DNA of 64,000 nucleotides from the NCBI GenBank assembly GCA_946902985.2, contig OX336388.2, positions 368,391,387 to 368,455,386 on the forward strand. The letters run 5' to 3'. Origin of the DNA: Meconema thalassinum (lineage: Eukaryota > Arthropoda > Insecta > Orthoptera > Tettigoniidae). The notes beneath the pieces were generated by a model that worked only from the letters and a program-made list of their open reading frames with translations, did not search any database and was not told where the DNA came from. How positions within the stretch are numbered: the stretch's first letter is position 1; the number at the start of each line of letters is the position of its first letter. The position numbers were made by a program, and so were the translations under genes. Positions 53,613-64,000 of this stretch are shown in pieces.

Positions 53613-53931
53613 TTTTTTAATATACGGCAAAACCTCAAGAATTTATTTCACTTTGAGGGAAAATACCTGCATAAGATACCGATGTAGCGTAAGGGGAGAA
53701 AAAATTAACACGGGTTCTATACCGAACTCACCCCAGAGTTGAACTCGCCCACTGCACCGCCTCACCCCACCCGCAGGTGTTGTTAGACTCGTCGCATCCC
53801 CTCCAGAATGTGAGAAGCAGTTAATACAGCCTATTCTCTTTGGTTACAGTAGCTTGCTCGCCTCAGTAGCAGAAACAGAGTCATAGAGAATAGGACGCAC
53901 CGTTAAGTGGCAGCAGTAGCTTGTGATAGTG

Positions 53932-55149
53932 ATGGCGAAGTCGTCTTTTAGCAGTAAAATACGAAGAGCGGTAAGCAGTTTCAAGGACGATTTAATCGAA
54001 ACGGATGGTACCGTCATTCGATGTTCTCTATGTGATATTAATATTAAAGTAGATGGAAAACATAGGCTATAAAGGGCAGAATAATTCAGCATCTCAAGTA
54101 TGCCAAACATGAGAAAAACAAAGCTATTCGTGCGAAAGTTTCCAAGCAGTCATTTTTACAGGAATCTTTTCAGGAGGCCGAACAAAAAAGCAGGGAACGA
54201 AACGTTTTTTTCAGTGACCTCACAGTTACCCTTGTTCAGTGTGGAATTCCTTTAAATAAGGTAAATAACCCAGCAATGAAGATTTTCTTGGAAAAATACG
54301 CACTGTCCATGATGAAAGTACACTTAGAAACCAATTTATGAAGCTAATGTACAAAAAGTTAAGGAGGTTGTTGGAGACCATCCAGTTTCCTTCATTTTGG
54401 ATGAAGCAACCGATTCACTTTCAAGAGCTGTTCTAAACATTCTTGTGATGCGATTGACAGGAGATCCATCAAAACTCTACATCTACATTTATAATGCAGA
54501 GTTTCAATGACTGTTGTTTTAAACTCTGGCCATCAGGAACACAGTACAACAAAGTATGGCAAGTTGTTAAGGACCAAGCATCATCCATGGTCTCAGCATT
54601 TGCACAGTTGAAGCCTATGTATTCTAATCTCCACCATACAACTTGTATTGCCCATGCTTTGAATAGGGTATGTGAAGCAATAAGGGTTGAATATATTGTT
54701 GCAAATGCCTTCATATTCGAAATTAAGAAGACATAGATTAAAGCTCCAAGTAGAATACAGCTTTACAAGGAAGTTACAGGCCTACCACTAAGTTTCCCAT
54801 CATAACTAGATGGGGGATGTGGATTTCATGTGCTGTTTTCCTTTGTGAACATTTCACTAAGATAATGGAATTTATACTGTCTTTGGACGATGTTGTATCT
54901 GCAGCTGCGGGTCGAGCAAAGGACCTGCTGAGTGACCCGAATTTGGAGACAGAGCTGTATGCAGTGCATACGTTCAAGTTTCTTCTTGCTGCCATCTTGC
55001 AGCTGGAAGAACAGTGCATATCCAAGGAGGTACAGTGGAGTGTGGTTGAAAGAACTGACAACATGCAAGAAGGATTCGCAAAAGAAAAAATTAAGGCAAG
55101 CTTATCAAAGAATCCAGACATTGAAAAACTAGTGAAGTGCACTGATTAG
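53932..55149 (+). pseudogene. hAT transposase relic (BED-type finger, CGGBP1-like)
   Basis: From an ATG at 53932 the frame reads SSKIRRAVSSFKDDLIETDG, then a BED-like finger CSLCDIN...IIQHLKYAKHEKN with a stop between its halves. NVFFSDLTVTLVQCGIPLNK follows near 54210. The catalytic region is visible in pieces (SFNDCCFKLWPSGTQYNKVW and QASSMVSAFAQLKPMYSNLH, 54494-54736), then 54817-55149 (AVFLCEHFTKIMEFILSLDD to a stop after KCTD). The C-terminal hAT dimerisation domain is not seen. Multiple stops and shifts: inactive. The layout resembles the hAT group that gave rise to CGGBP1; this is judged by eye. Confidence 0.7.
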
Positions 55150-55540
55150 AGTTTAGAGTAAAAACCAAGTATTCCCCACTGGTTTCTGTTGATGTTGAAG
55201 ACTAATTTTCTTTGTATAATGATATTTTAAATTCAAAAAGACAAAATTTGACTTTCAAACATATTGAGATGTTAAATGGCATCAGGTTCAATTCGTTCTT
55301 AATGCAATAAACACTGTAACACAAGGACACTAAATAAAAAAGAATAGGTCTTGTCCTTAACATCCTCAAATGTTGAACATGTAATTAATTGATTAAATAC
55401 CATTCTATAATGCAGTAAAGTTAAATTGGAAGTGATTAACTGTTTATGCATACCTTTTTATTTCCTTTAAATTCTTGACCAGTTCCCTTTTCTTAAATAA
55501 TCCATTTTAATGAATATTTTCCCCTTTTATTGGTCCTTTT

Positions 55541-57064
55541 TAGCCTATTTTCAATTTTGAAAAAATAGGCTTATGAGATCACCTTTTGTCCGTGTGTGTG
55601 TGCGTGTGTGTGTGTGTGTGTGATTCGTGTGTGTGTCCCCCCTAATAAAATCTAAACGGCAGGAGCGATTTCAATGAAACTCGGAAAGTTCATAGCACTA
55701 TTTCCGGCGACCTCGACCGTGCCCTTCAAATTTTGTTACGTCTCACCAATCCAACATGGCGGCTGTGCGAAATATTTCACCAGCATTCAATATCTCCGAA
55801 ACTATTACCGATATTACCCTGACATTTTCTATGGTGATAGAGGGAACTACTATAAGTTCACTTATGTAACTTTTGAAAACCTGGTAACTACAAAACCAAC
55901 ATGGCGGCCAAGCGAATATGCGACTTTTAAATAGACGTTTCTCGCGATTTGACCAACCAAACGCAATGAAACTTGGTACAGTATATGTTTATATACATTG
56001 TAATGCACCGACATCTAACTTTGTTCAATTTTTTACATAATCACAAGATGGCGGATGTGCAAAAATATTTCACCGGCATTCTATATCTCTGAAACTATTA
56101 GCGGTATCTCCCTAAAATTTTGTACGGAGATAAAGGGCACTACTGGAAGTCCATCTATAAGACTTTCAAATACCGGTTAACTACAAAACGAACATGGCGG
56201 CCAGGCGAATTTGAAAATTTTAAATAGACCTTTCTCGCGATTTAATGTTCCAAGCGCACTGAAACCTGGTACAGGAAATATTTATACACATTGTAATCTA
56301 CTGGTATCTAATTTAGTTCAATTGTTTACATAACCTAAAGATGGCGGCAGTGCGAATTTTAAAATTAAGTTTTTATTTCTTGTGATGTAGTCATGCGATC
56401 GAAGTGAAAGTTCGAATAATGAACCTACGCAATAATTTTCCTTTAATGGTACATGGTAGATGGCCTATACATATAACAATCCAACATGGCGACCATCCGA
56501 AATATTTAGACGATACTGAATATCTACGAATCTATTTTAGCAATCAAACTGCATTTTTTAATGTTCATAGGGGCTATGAACTTAAGTTCACCTATAGGAC
56601 TTTAAATAACCTGGTGATCACAAATCCAACATGGCGGTGACGCGAATTTTAAATATTCACATGGACGTTTCTCGCAATTTAACCATCCGCGTGCAGTGAA
56701 ACTTGGCACAGTAAATCCTTATACGAATGTTAATCCACTGGCATATAATTTATTTCAATTGTTTCCATAACCTCAAGATGGCAGCTGTGAAAAATTTTAA
56801 AATCTCCTTGTTATTTCTTGTGTCCAAATTATGCGATTGAAGTTTGAATACTACACGTTCACAATAATCTGCATGTAACAGTACACAACTCTAGGACCTA
56901 CATATATAAAATCCAACATGGCGACCATCCGAAATATTTAGTCGGTTCTCAATATCTACGAATCTATTACAGCAATCAAACTGAAATTGTGTATGTTGAT
57001 AGTGGCAATTAACATAAGTAGGATATATGAAAATAGGCTGTATAGTTCTTCACGGAACTACTTG
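55541..57064 (+). mobile_element. Helitron-like element HINE B with 146-bp periodic body
   Basis: The 5' end TAGCCTATTTTC forms a hairpin with gaaaaaataggct, followed by cttatgagatc, a (TG)n tract (55598-55640) and tgtcccccctaa. The 3' end has gaaaataggct, hairpin AGTTCTTCACGGAACT, then ACTTG and T. In between, an ATGGCGG-type motif occurs at 55756, 55901, 56048, 56194, 56341, 56486, 56631, 56778 and 56918, intervals 145, 147, 146, 147, 145, 145, 147, 140. Alternate units are more alike, so the larger unit is about 292 bp. Short peptides readable in the repeats are not genes. Confidence 0.78.
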
Positions 57065-57147
57065 TTTAATGAATATTTTCCCCTTTAAAATCCGGTCTCT
57101 AGTGATAAAATACAATACGATTCATTGAATGTCCTGATTTGGGTTCA

Positions 57148-57520
57148 CTCTCGTCCACCTCGTCGCGTAGTGTCTAGCACTCTTGACTGTCAGCGCGGAG
57201 GTCCGGGTTCAACTCTGCAAAGGAATCCAATTCTGGCCTGAGGGCTGGAACGGGGTACACTCAGCCTCGTGAGGTAAAACTGAGTAGAGGTGGGTTCGAT
57301 TACCACCTCAGTCATCCTGGGACTGGTTTTCCGTAGTTTCCCCTCTCTACTCTAGGCAAATGCTGGGCTTGTGCCAAAATTAAGGCCGTCTCCCACTCAA
57401 CCCTGCCTCACTAGTACAATCATCACAATGACATAGGTTATCCGAAATATTTAACACACACCCAAGTACACGAAGCTGCGAGACCAAGGTGTTGCAAAGC
57501 CCCTACATGAATCAACAACA
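57148..57520 (+). mobile_element. SINE-2, most complete copy
   Basis: The head has an A-box-like cgcgtagtgtctagcactc, an anticodon-like loop ctgtcag and B box ccgggttcaactc (57202-57214). Then ttctggcctgagggctggaa, a second arm aggtgggttcgattaccacc (57288-57307), the central core (ctggttttccgtagtttccc to ttaaggccgtctccc) and a tail ending acacgaagctgcgagacc, then cccctacatgaatcaacaac. The loop with GTC suggests a tRNA-Asp ancestor (inference). Confidence 0.82.
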
Positions 57521-57548
57521 ACAGCAATTGTATTCCCACGAGTGTATT

Positions 57549-57549
57549 G

Positions 57550-57588
<39 letters not shown>
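57549..57588. repeat. (TTA)n microsatellite at the 3' end of the RTE LINE
   Basis: About 13 TTA units. RTE elements commonly end in such short repeats, so this is probably the element's 3' tail read inversely. Confidence 0.85.
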
Positions 57589-57589
<1 letters not shown>

Positions 57590-60500
57590 GTCACGAATGG
57601 GTCTCATAGGACCACGCGGAATCAACAATGGTTAGCCTATCTTGCAGCCTAGTACTCCTTCATACGCAACGAATGGGTTTGCTTCCGTTGTGCAGACCAG
57701 ATATGGTGGTATGGCCGTCTTTCTTCCTCCTCGAAACCCCGTGTGAGTGCAAGTGTTCTGATGACATTTCGGTCTAGGAGATTTGGCGATCCTAATTCTT
57801 GCAAGTCTTTTTCAGTCTGTTTGTACCAATTTGATCTAGTTGTTTTGTTTTTCAAGTATGTGTGAATTTTGTGAGTTAGTCTATTTGGGTCCATTCTTTC
57901 CAGGTGCCCCAAGAATTGGATTCGTCGCATACGCATTTTGTCTGTGATTTTGGAGATGGTTTTTTTTATATTTCAGCATTTGGCTTTGGAAGATGAACAC
58001 CTTCTTTGATTCTCTGCCCTAAGATTTTCCTCATTATTTTACGTTCCTTCACTTCCAACTGATCTCGAAGTGTTCTATGTTGAAGAGTGAGAGTTTCTGA
58101 AGCGTAGAGAGCTTCGGGCCCGATCACTGTTGTACAATGTTGAATTATGCATTTCCAGGAAAGACTCTTTTTGTTGTAAGTATTTTTCGTTAACTGAAAA
58201 GCAGTTTCCATTTTTTGAATTCTTGATGTAATGGACCCCTTCTCATTACAATTGTCGGTAATCCATTCACCCAAATATTTAAATTCCTTCACACGAGATA
58301 TATGGTCAGTACCAATTTCAATTTCAGATGGGGCATTCTTTATATCTGTCATAAATTTAGTTTTATCAAATGAGATTTGCAATCCAATTTTCTTTGCTTG
58401 TTCTTGTAGAAGTTCAAGTTGGTATTGCGCATCAGAGATGTTTTGGGCAATTAATGCCATGTCATCAGCAAATGCCAAACAGTCTTATTCTATGCCTTTA
58501 AGTTTTGGTCCTATCCTATGCGTCGGTGCACCTGCTTTTCGTACAACCTTCTCTTGTGCACAATTGAAAAGCAACGGGGACAATCCATCTCCTTGTCGGA
58601 CTCCTGTGTCAATGGGGAATTCTCTGCTCAGTTCTCCCATAAATTTAACCTTAGATTTGGTTTCCATGAGTGTTTCCTTAATAATATTTGTTGTCTTTTG
58701 ATCTAATCCAAATTCTTTGAGTATTTCGAAAAGGGATTCACGGTCGATGCTATCATACGCCTTTTGGAAGTCAACAAATGTAATGACATAGTGTTTGTTC
58801 GATGTATTGCGGAAATATTTCATTGAGTTTTTTAAATTGATAATTTGTTCCACACACGACCTGCCTTTCCTGAAGCCACCTTGGTATTCGCCGATTACTG
58901 GATCCAATTGAATTTCTGCACGATTCAGGAGAGCTTTAGACAAAACTTTGTATGTTATGGATAGTAATGAAATTCCACGATAATTGTTGGGATCCGTCCG
59001 ATTTCCTTTTTTGTGCAAGGGATGTATGAGTGCCATCTTCCAGTCAGCGGGGATTTTTTCAGTTCCCCAAACTTCTTCTAAAATTTCTTGGAGTTTTACA
59101 ATGAGATTTTCTCCTGCATTTTTCCACAACTCTGCAACAATTTGGTCTTCCCCCGACGCTTTGTTGTTTTTCAATGATTTAATTATCTCTCTTATTTCCT
59201 GAACGTTGGGTGGATGCGAATCTTGGTTTTGTTGCGTGTGGATAAATGTGAATGTTTCTTGAGGTTTCTCACAATTGAGCAATACCGAAAAGTAGTTTGC
59301 AAGGATTTCACAGTTTTCTGTGTTACTATGAGCAATATCCCCATGTTCATTTTTGAATTGAAGTGATGGAGGGGAATATTTAGTGAGCTTCTGGCGAAAA
59401 GTTCTATAGTAGTTTCTAGAATTATGTTGTTTGAAGTCAGCTTCTATTTCTTGTAATATTTTGTTGTCATTCTGCTTGCGAATTCTTCGTATTGATTTCG
59501 TGACTGTTCTTCTGACATCCTTGAGATCTTGCAGAGTCTTAGGAGTTTTGTTGCAAGACCAATTGTGCCATGCCTGTTGCCTGAGCCTTACAAGGTCATC
59601 ACATTCGGCTGTCCACCACGGATGTTTGCGTGTTCTCATGTGTGGTGCTATTTTCTCGGCTGTTTTTATTAATCCTGCTTGGAGCTGTTGCCAGTTTTGT
59701 GGATTCAATTGTTGAGTCTCGTTTTTAAATTTATAATTACCTTGAATATTTTGAACATCATATTTACGGGGTGGGATTTTCTGAGAGAATCGCCTTTTCT
59801 CTGGAATAATATTTAATGAAAATTTTGTAGGGTAATGGTCAGAATCCAGAGCTAACCCCTTAAGGACTTTAAGTTTCATTATTTCGAGAGTATTTACTCT
59901 GGAGATCAGCACATGGTCCAGTTGATATTCTCCTAACAGTGGGTTAGGTGACACCCACGTCTTGAACTGAGAGGTTTTCTTTTTGAAAAATGTTGATTTG
60001 AAGAATAAGTCATGGTTCTTGCAGATTTCAAGAAGACGCATACCATTCCGATTGGTCTGATTATGTCCTGACCATTTACCTACCCAATATCTATATTTTT
60101 TCTTTGCCAATTTGGGCATTAAAATCACCCATAAGTATTTTAACATCATTCCTCGGGATTCTTTGAAGTATATCATCTAATTGGTTCCAAAATTCTTCGA
60201 CTGTTCCTACAGCCTTTCTGTTGGTGATATTAGTTGGGGCATGTCCATTAATGAGAGTGTAAATTTTGTTTGCTGATTTTATTGTCATGGTGGAGAGACG
60301 ACCGGAGGAAGAGTGGAAGGTTGTAACTGAATAAAGTAAGGAATGATGGACTATAAATCCAGTACCAAATTGTGGGCAATTTTTCATAGCTCGTTCTCCT
60401 GGCTGCCCTTTGTAAATCCTGTAACCTTCAGAATTGAAAGGATATTCATCTGTAAATCTAGATTCTTGAAAAGCAATAATCTTGATTTTACGTCCTCGTG

Positions 60501-61165
60501 ATTTGTCTAAAATGGATTTGAGTTTCCCCATCTTCAAGAGAGAATTTACGTTAAACGTCATTAGCCAAATCTTTGATTTAGGTTTAATTTTCTTACGGGG
60601 TGTCGAGGCACTCCGATTTACCTCATCGTACACGTCTGTGGTCTCCCCAGAATCCGAATAGACCTCTTGCGGTTTTTCAACCGTGGAATTTGACCCACTG
60701 GGGTAAGTTGTTTTTGAACGTGCTACATCCATGTTGATTAACTTGGATTAGGGATTTGACTATAATTGAGGTTCTAGTCGGGTTAAGCTCAGAGTTCCAC
60801 TTCTGAGTGTATTTAATCAGCCGCCACTAACATGTGGAACAGACGCTGTCGGAGTATCGCCACTAACATGTGGAACCGTCATATCCCTAAGACTGATATA
60901 TGGCCTCCATATACCTTTTACTCATTAACCCGAGCACTGGGTTGCCCCTTCCGCCAATTATGCTGTACCGAAAGTTACCTTCTCCACCATAAATGCCGTT
61001 GAGGTCTTCACCGTTACCCTGGTAAGGGGCCCATACATGGTACTACCAGTCGGGCCAACTGGACCATGCTTTTTTAAGAGGTGTTGCTCCTCTATCACTC
61101 ACCTTTTGTCCTGGCTTGTGACAGGCAGAGCCTGGCTTCCCAAACAATGGGTCCAGGTTGGCAGA

Positions 61166-61168
<3 letters not shown>
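57590..61168 (-). mobile_element. RTE-type LINE, nearly full length
   Basis: About 3.6 kb on the minus strand: a 5' UTR of roughly 430 bp (with cactaacatgtgga repeated at 60824 and 60872), one large ORF with endonuclease and RT, a short 3' UTR and an (AAT)n tail. Another (ATT)n tract (61169-61241) abuts the 5' side. Only two shifts and one stop disrupt the ORF, so it is among the youngest LINEs here. Confidence 0.85.
57649..60732 (-). pseudogene. RTE ORF: APE endonuclease + reverse transcriptase, lightly broken
   Basis: The frame starts MDVARSKTTYPSG at 60732. Endonuclease motifs: WLMTFNVNSLLKMGK, IIAFQESRF, LINGHAPTN and ILMGDFNAQIG. A one-base shift near 60110 leads into the frame open to 58485: YQLDHVLISRVN, LALDSDHYPTKFSL, then RT with NNKASGEDQIVAELWK, WKMALIHPLHKKG, EYQGGFRKGRSCVEQI, ITFVDFQKAYDSIDRESLF and TGVRQGDGLSPLLFN. 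A single TAA (58482-58484) precedes the active site AFADDMALIAQN (58443-58478), which is intact. A second shift near 57950 precedes the tail RRIQFLGHLERMDPNRLTHK. All catalytic motifs remain. Confidence 0.88.

Positions 61169-61241
<73 letters not shown>
61169..61241. repeat. (ATT)n microsatellite, about 24 units
   Basis: An uninterrupted trinucleotide run of about 73 bp. It borders the 5' end of the RTE LINE. Confidence 0.95.
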
Positions 61242-61399
61242 TGCTTAGATTATCGTTTATTTGTAATTCAGCGTGGATTCTCATCCTTTTTCCTGTTATC
61301 CACTAATGATTTCAAAGCTCCTGAACGATTACACTGCATCATACCCGGTGAGGCTATGCCAAGGAAGAAAGGATGGCTTGACTATACATTTCTAGGGTG

Positions 61400-62640
61400 T
61401 AGATCAGCGATGTCACTGTGAAACGATAATTGTTGACTTCCTCTGCATGAAAATGGGTCATTTGATTTGGGCCTTCCAGTCTGTAGATCAGAGATGTAAC
61501 TGTGAAACGGTAATTGTTGACTTTCTCTGAATGATGATGGGTCCCTTGACTTGCGCCTTCTAATCTATAGATCAGCGATGCCACTTTGGATCGTTAAATG
61601 TTGACTTTCTCTCTATGAAGATTGGCCGCTTGACTTGAACCTTCTAAGCTGTAGATCAGTGTTGCTATGTTGGAGCGTTAATATTTGACTTTCCCTGCAT
61701 GCACATGGGTCGCTTGGCTTTAGCCTTCTAAGCTGTAGATCAGAGATTCCACGTTGGAGCGTTAATTGGTGACTCTCTCTGCATGATGATGGCTCGCTTG
61801 ACTTAAGCCTTCTAATCTGAAGATCAGTGATGCCGCGTTGGAGCGTTAATTATTGACTTGCTTCGCATGAAGATGGGTCGCTCGACTACTAAGCTGTATA
61901 TCAACGATGCCACGTTGGAGCGTTAATTGCTGACTTTCTCTGCATGATGATGGCTCGCTTGACTTAAGCCTTCTAACCTGAAGATCAGTGATGCCGCGTT
62001 GGAGCGTTAATTGTTCACCTTCTCTGCATGAAGATGGGTCGCTCGACTTCTAAGCTGTATATCAACGATGCCACGTTGGAGCGTTAATTGCTGACTTTCT
62101 CTGCATGATGATGGCTCGCTTGACTTGAGCCTTCTAATCTGAAGATCAGTGATGCCGCGTTGGAGCGTTAATTGTTCACCTTCTCTGCATGAAGATGGGT
62201 CGCTCGACTTCTAAGCTGTATATCAACGATGCCACGTTGGAGCGTTAATTGCTGACTTTCTCTGCATGATGATGGCTCGCTTGACTTGAGCCTTCTAATC
62301 TGAATATCAGTGATGCCGCGTTGGAGCGTTAATTGTTCACCTTCTCTGCATGAAGATGGGTCGCTCGACTTCTAAGCTGTATATCGACAATGCCACGTTG
62401 GAGCGTTAATTGCCGACTTTCTCTGCATGATGATGGCTCGCTTGACTTGAGCTTTCTAAGCTGTGGTTCAGAGATACCACGTTGGAGCATTAATTGTTGA
62501 CTTTCTGTGCATGGAGATGGGTCGCTTGATTTGAGCCTTCTAAGCTGAAGATCAGTGATGCCACGTTGGAGCGTCAGTTGTTGACTTTCTCTGCATGGAG
62601 ATGGGTCGCTTGATTTGAGCCTTCTAGCGGTAATTGTTGA
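61400..62640. repeat. Minisatellite, 84-bp monomer with an 84/77-bp alternating block
   Basis: The anchor tggagcgttaatt (or tgaaacgntaatt early on) occurs at 61419, 61503, 61587, 61671, 61755, 61839, 61916, 62000, 62077, 62161, 62238, 62322, 62399, 62483 and 62567. Intervals are 84 five times, then 77/84 alternating through 62399, then 84 twice. The 77-bp monomers lack 7 bp and share cgctcgacttctaagctgta. So a 161-bp dimer was amplified inside an older 84-bp array. 84 bp is 28 codons and the minus strand stays open over some 84-bp monomers, but the 77-bp units break any frame. Confidence 0.93.
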
Positions 62641-63640
62641 TATTCTCGTATCTTGTGGTAAACACCAAAATACCAAAAAGAAGACACAATGTGGACCAAT
62701 ATTTGGTGAGATGTTCTCATATGAAGACAGTATTGTGAGAAAGAGTCAGAAGCAATCTTTTTCACAAGAACCCATTAAAATTTCTGATCTGGATTGAATC
62801 GACTGAATTTTTCTTCATGTATCGGGTTTCCTCTGTTGATTAGTAGTAGTATGTCAGCCTTCTAATCCCAAGATCGATGGTTCGATTCCCAGCGCCAAGA
62901 AAGGGAAATGTTTGAGGGACGAGATAAAATTCATGCTTATGTGAGTCTCACAATGTCGGTTCGTTAACGGTCTCTCGTATTAATATTGTGGGTTACAAGT
63001 TCAAAAGAATCATAATTTGAATCGGGCATACACACCCAATATTGTTGTGGTTTCTCTTGACAGTTATTTATTTCATTTAATCTCCTTGTCAATACTATAA
63101 GTATATATGACTAGCAACCCTCCCCGGCTTCACCCGGTATGTTTAACGGCTTACCCAGTGTAAGCTTCAAAGGCACCCAGACGGCAGGTCCCAGACGCAA
63201 TTCAGAAAAGCTGAAGTGAACAGCGAAACTCCAAACCCATAGCCTACTCTTCTCTGAAGTCTTAACTTGACACGACTTGACTGTTCGATCCTGGCTGAAG
63301 CCTGGGTGATAGGCTCGCTCGCTATCTCGTAAACTCGCTCCGAGTTTCCATTGAATGGAGATTGTTTAAAGTAATGAAACGTAAAAGTACTTATAGTGGG
63401 CTTTGTATGAGAGATCGAGATATACTGTCTCGGACTTTTTTAAGAACTTTCCATGCTAACCAATTCTTACACTGATAGTACAAATACGTAGATATTTTTA
63501 ACGGTTTACTCAGCGAAAGCTTTAAAGGCACACAGACGGAAGGTTTTTCTTCAACTCGCTTCACTCAAATCGTCTTAAATGAATGTTTTTCTGAAGAAAC
63601 CTTCCTCGATAAATCCTTTATAGAATGGTGAATGTAGGTG
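62641..63640. other. Mostly unrecognised; one B-box-like site
   Basis: 62870-62893 (agatcgatggttcgattcccagc region) looks like a tRNA T-arm, probably a SINE or tRNA remnant. The text aggcacncagacggnaggt occurs twice (about 63171 and 63529), hinting at an old duplicated repeat of about 360 bp. No coding signal. Confidence 0.4.
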
Positions 63641-63755
63641 TTTATTATTTATTTTATTTAGCGCCGGAAGAGTCCGTGGACATGTTCAGCTCGCCATAGG
63701 CTGTAGCTGCTTCAATGCGGGCACACATGGGGTGAGCTACAAGCTCCGTTCAATT
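63641..63755 (-). mobile_element. SINE-A-like tail fragment
   Basis: The inverse reads cttgtagctcaccccatgtg, gaagcagctacagcc, gcgagctgaacatgtcca and ccggcgctaaataaa, matching the SINE-A tail (33161-33250) with substitutions. The head is missing. Confidence 0.7.
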
Positions 63756-63844
63756 TCAAGTAGTTCCGACTTTCCCTACCAGACCTAGGGGTGAAATTTG
63801 GAACTTTAATAGAGCGTTTCAACGAAATCTAACCTAAAAATTTA

Positions 63845-64000
63845 GCTTTGTACAAGTTTAGTTAGTGGAAGGATCTTAAACATGCCATAAATCTATGACA
63901 TGGGACCGGCTGCTTTACTTACCCCCTCCCCTCGAAGGAAGGCATACAGAAGGATTTTAACGCCCTTAAAAGAATTCGACGACTTCGGCTGGGTTTGAAC
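63845..64000 (-). mobile_element. SINE-C, cut by the window edge
   Basis: The inverse reads gttcaaacccagccgaagtc, tttaagggcgttaaaatcc, tatgccttcc, then ccggtcccatgtcatagatt and ccttccactaactaaac. It matches the two separated halves of SINE-C at 22536-22640 and 23545-23620, showing that those halves were once adjacent. Confidence 0.7.

Larger units (their letters stand above)
51415..57101 (+). mobile_element. hAT transposon, 5.7 kb, with two nested HINEs
   Basis: The ends TAGAGACCGGATTTTAAAGG (51415-51434) and its exact inverse (57082-57101) are flanked by gtgataat (51407-51414) and gtgataaa (57102-57109), an 8-bp duplication matching at 7 of 8 positions. Inside lie hAT transposase remains on the plus strand. 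Subterminal attttcccctttt-like motifs recur near both ends (for example 55516 and 57074), possible transposase-binding sites. Without the two HINE insertions (51600-53612, 55541-57064) about 2.15 kb remains, a normal size for a hAT. Confidence 0.85.

Noticed and set aside
55674..56640. Two similar short proteins (86 and 78 codons) in HINE B
   Set aside because: Their similarity follows from the tandem DNA repeat; neither has a conserved start or domain, and other units have stops.
61037..61306. Frames with long runs of Tyr or Ile
   Set aside because: They are translations of the (ATT)n microsatellite.

Overview
This window reads as arthropod, most likely insect, nuclear DNA: no operons or ribosome-binding sites, many tRNA-derived SINEs, LINE reverse transcriptases, Ty3/Gypsy LTR elements, hAT, pogo, Harbinger and Helitron-like DNA transposons, simple repeats, and an ectopic piece of 28S rDNA whose 3' end looks like insect 28S. 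The mix of SINEs suggests a large-genome (possibly polyneopteran) insect, but that is a guess. I find no convincing host protein-coding gene. Almost everything recognisable is a transposable element or a tandem repeat, much of it nested.

Layout. 1-9.7 kb: a minus-strand Jockey-like LINE, split inside ORF1 by a 6.4-kb Ty3/Gypsy element (LTRs 2319-2993 and 8007-8684, target duplication ATAC) with an uninterrupted Pol. 10-17 kb: LINE fragments, SINEs, a 209-bp tandem repeat, a Harbinger-like relic, a pogo/Tigger relic and a Helitron-like (HINE) element with 146-bp internal periodicity. 17.1-19.3 kb: a foldback MITE whose left arm carries a 1.17-kb near-perfect palindrome. 19.6-25 kb: LINE and pogo-type MITE remains, SINEs, and about 0.9 kb of 28S/spacer-like DNA lying inside a SINE. 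25.2-30.2 kb: a Tx1/L1-like LINE (ORF1, endonuclease, RT), lightly broken. 30.8-32 kb: a LINE RT with a mutated catalytic Asp. 32.2-39.2 kb: a second copy of the Gypsy family (target duplication GTAT), with broken pol, intact Gag and a SINE in its 3' end. 40.7-44.1 kb: LINE relics and a TA-flanked MITE carrying a hAT-type element. 45.5-48.2 kb: a SINE and an RTE relic. 48.4-50.2 kb: a roughly 164-bp tandem array. 50.2-57.1 kb: HINE copies and a 5.7-kb hAT element with 8-bp target duplications, itself split by two HINEs. 57.1-61.2 kb: a SINE and a nearly full-length RTE LINE between two (ATT)n tracts. 61.4-62.6 kb: an 84/77-bp higher-order minisatellite. 62.6-64 kb: SINE fragments.

Functionally there is no pathway here. 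The LINEs could supply reverse transcriptase for the SINEs, and the Gypsy elements carry their own gag-pol. The points most worth attention are the HINE family with a nucleosome-length repeat and a recurring ATGGCGG-type motif, the palindrome-in-foldback nest, the rDNA segment inside a SINE, and a central core shared by two SINE families with different heads. In this annotation SINE-A, SINE-B, SINE-C, SINE-2 and HINE A-D are local labels only.
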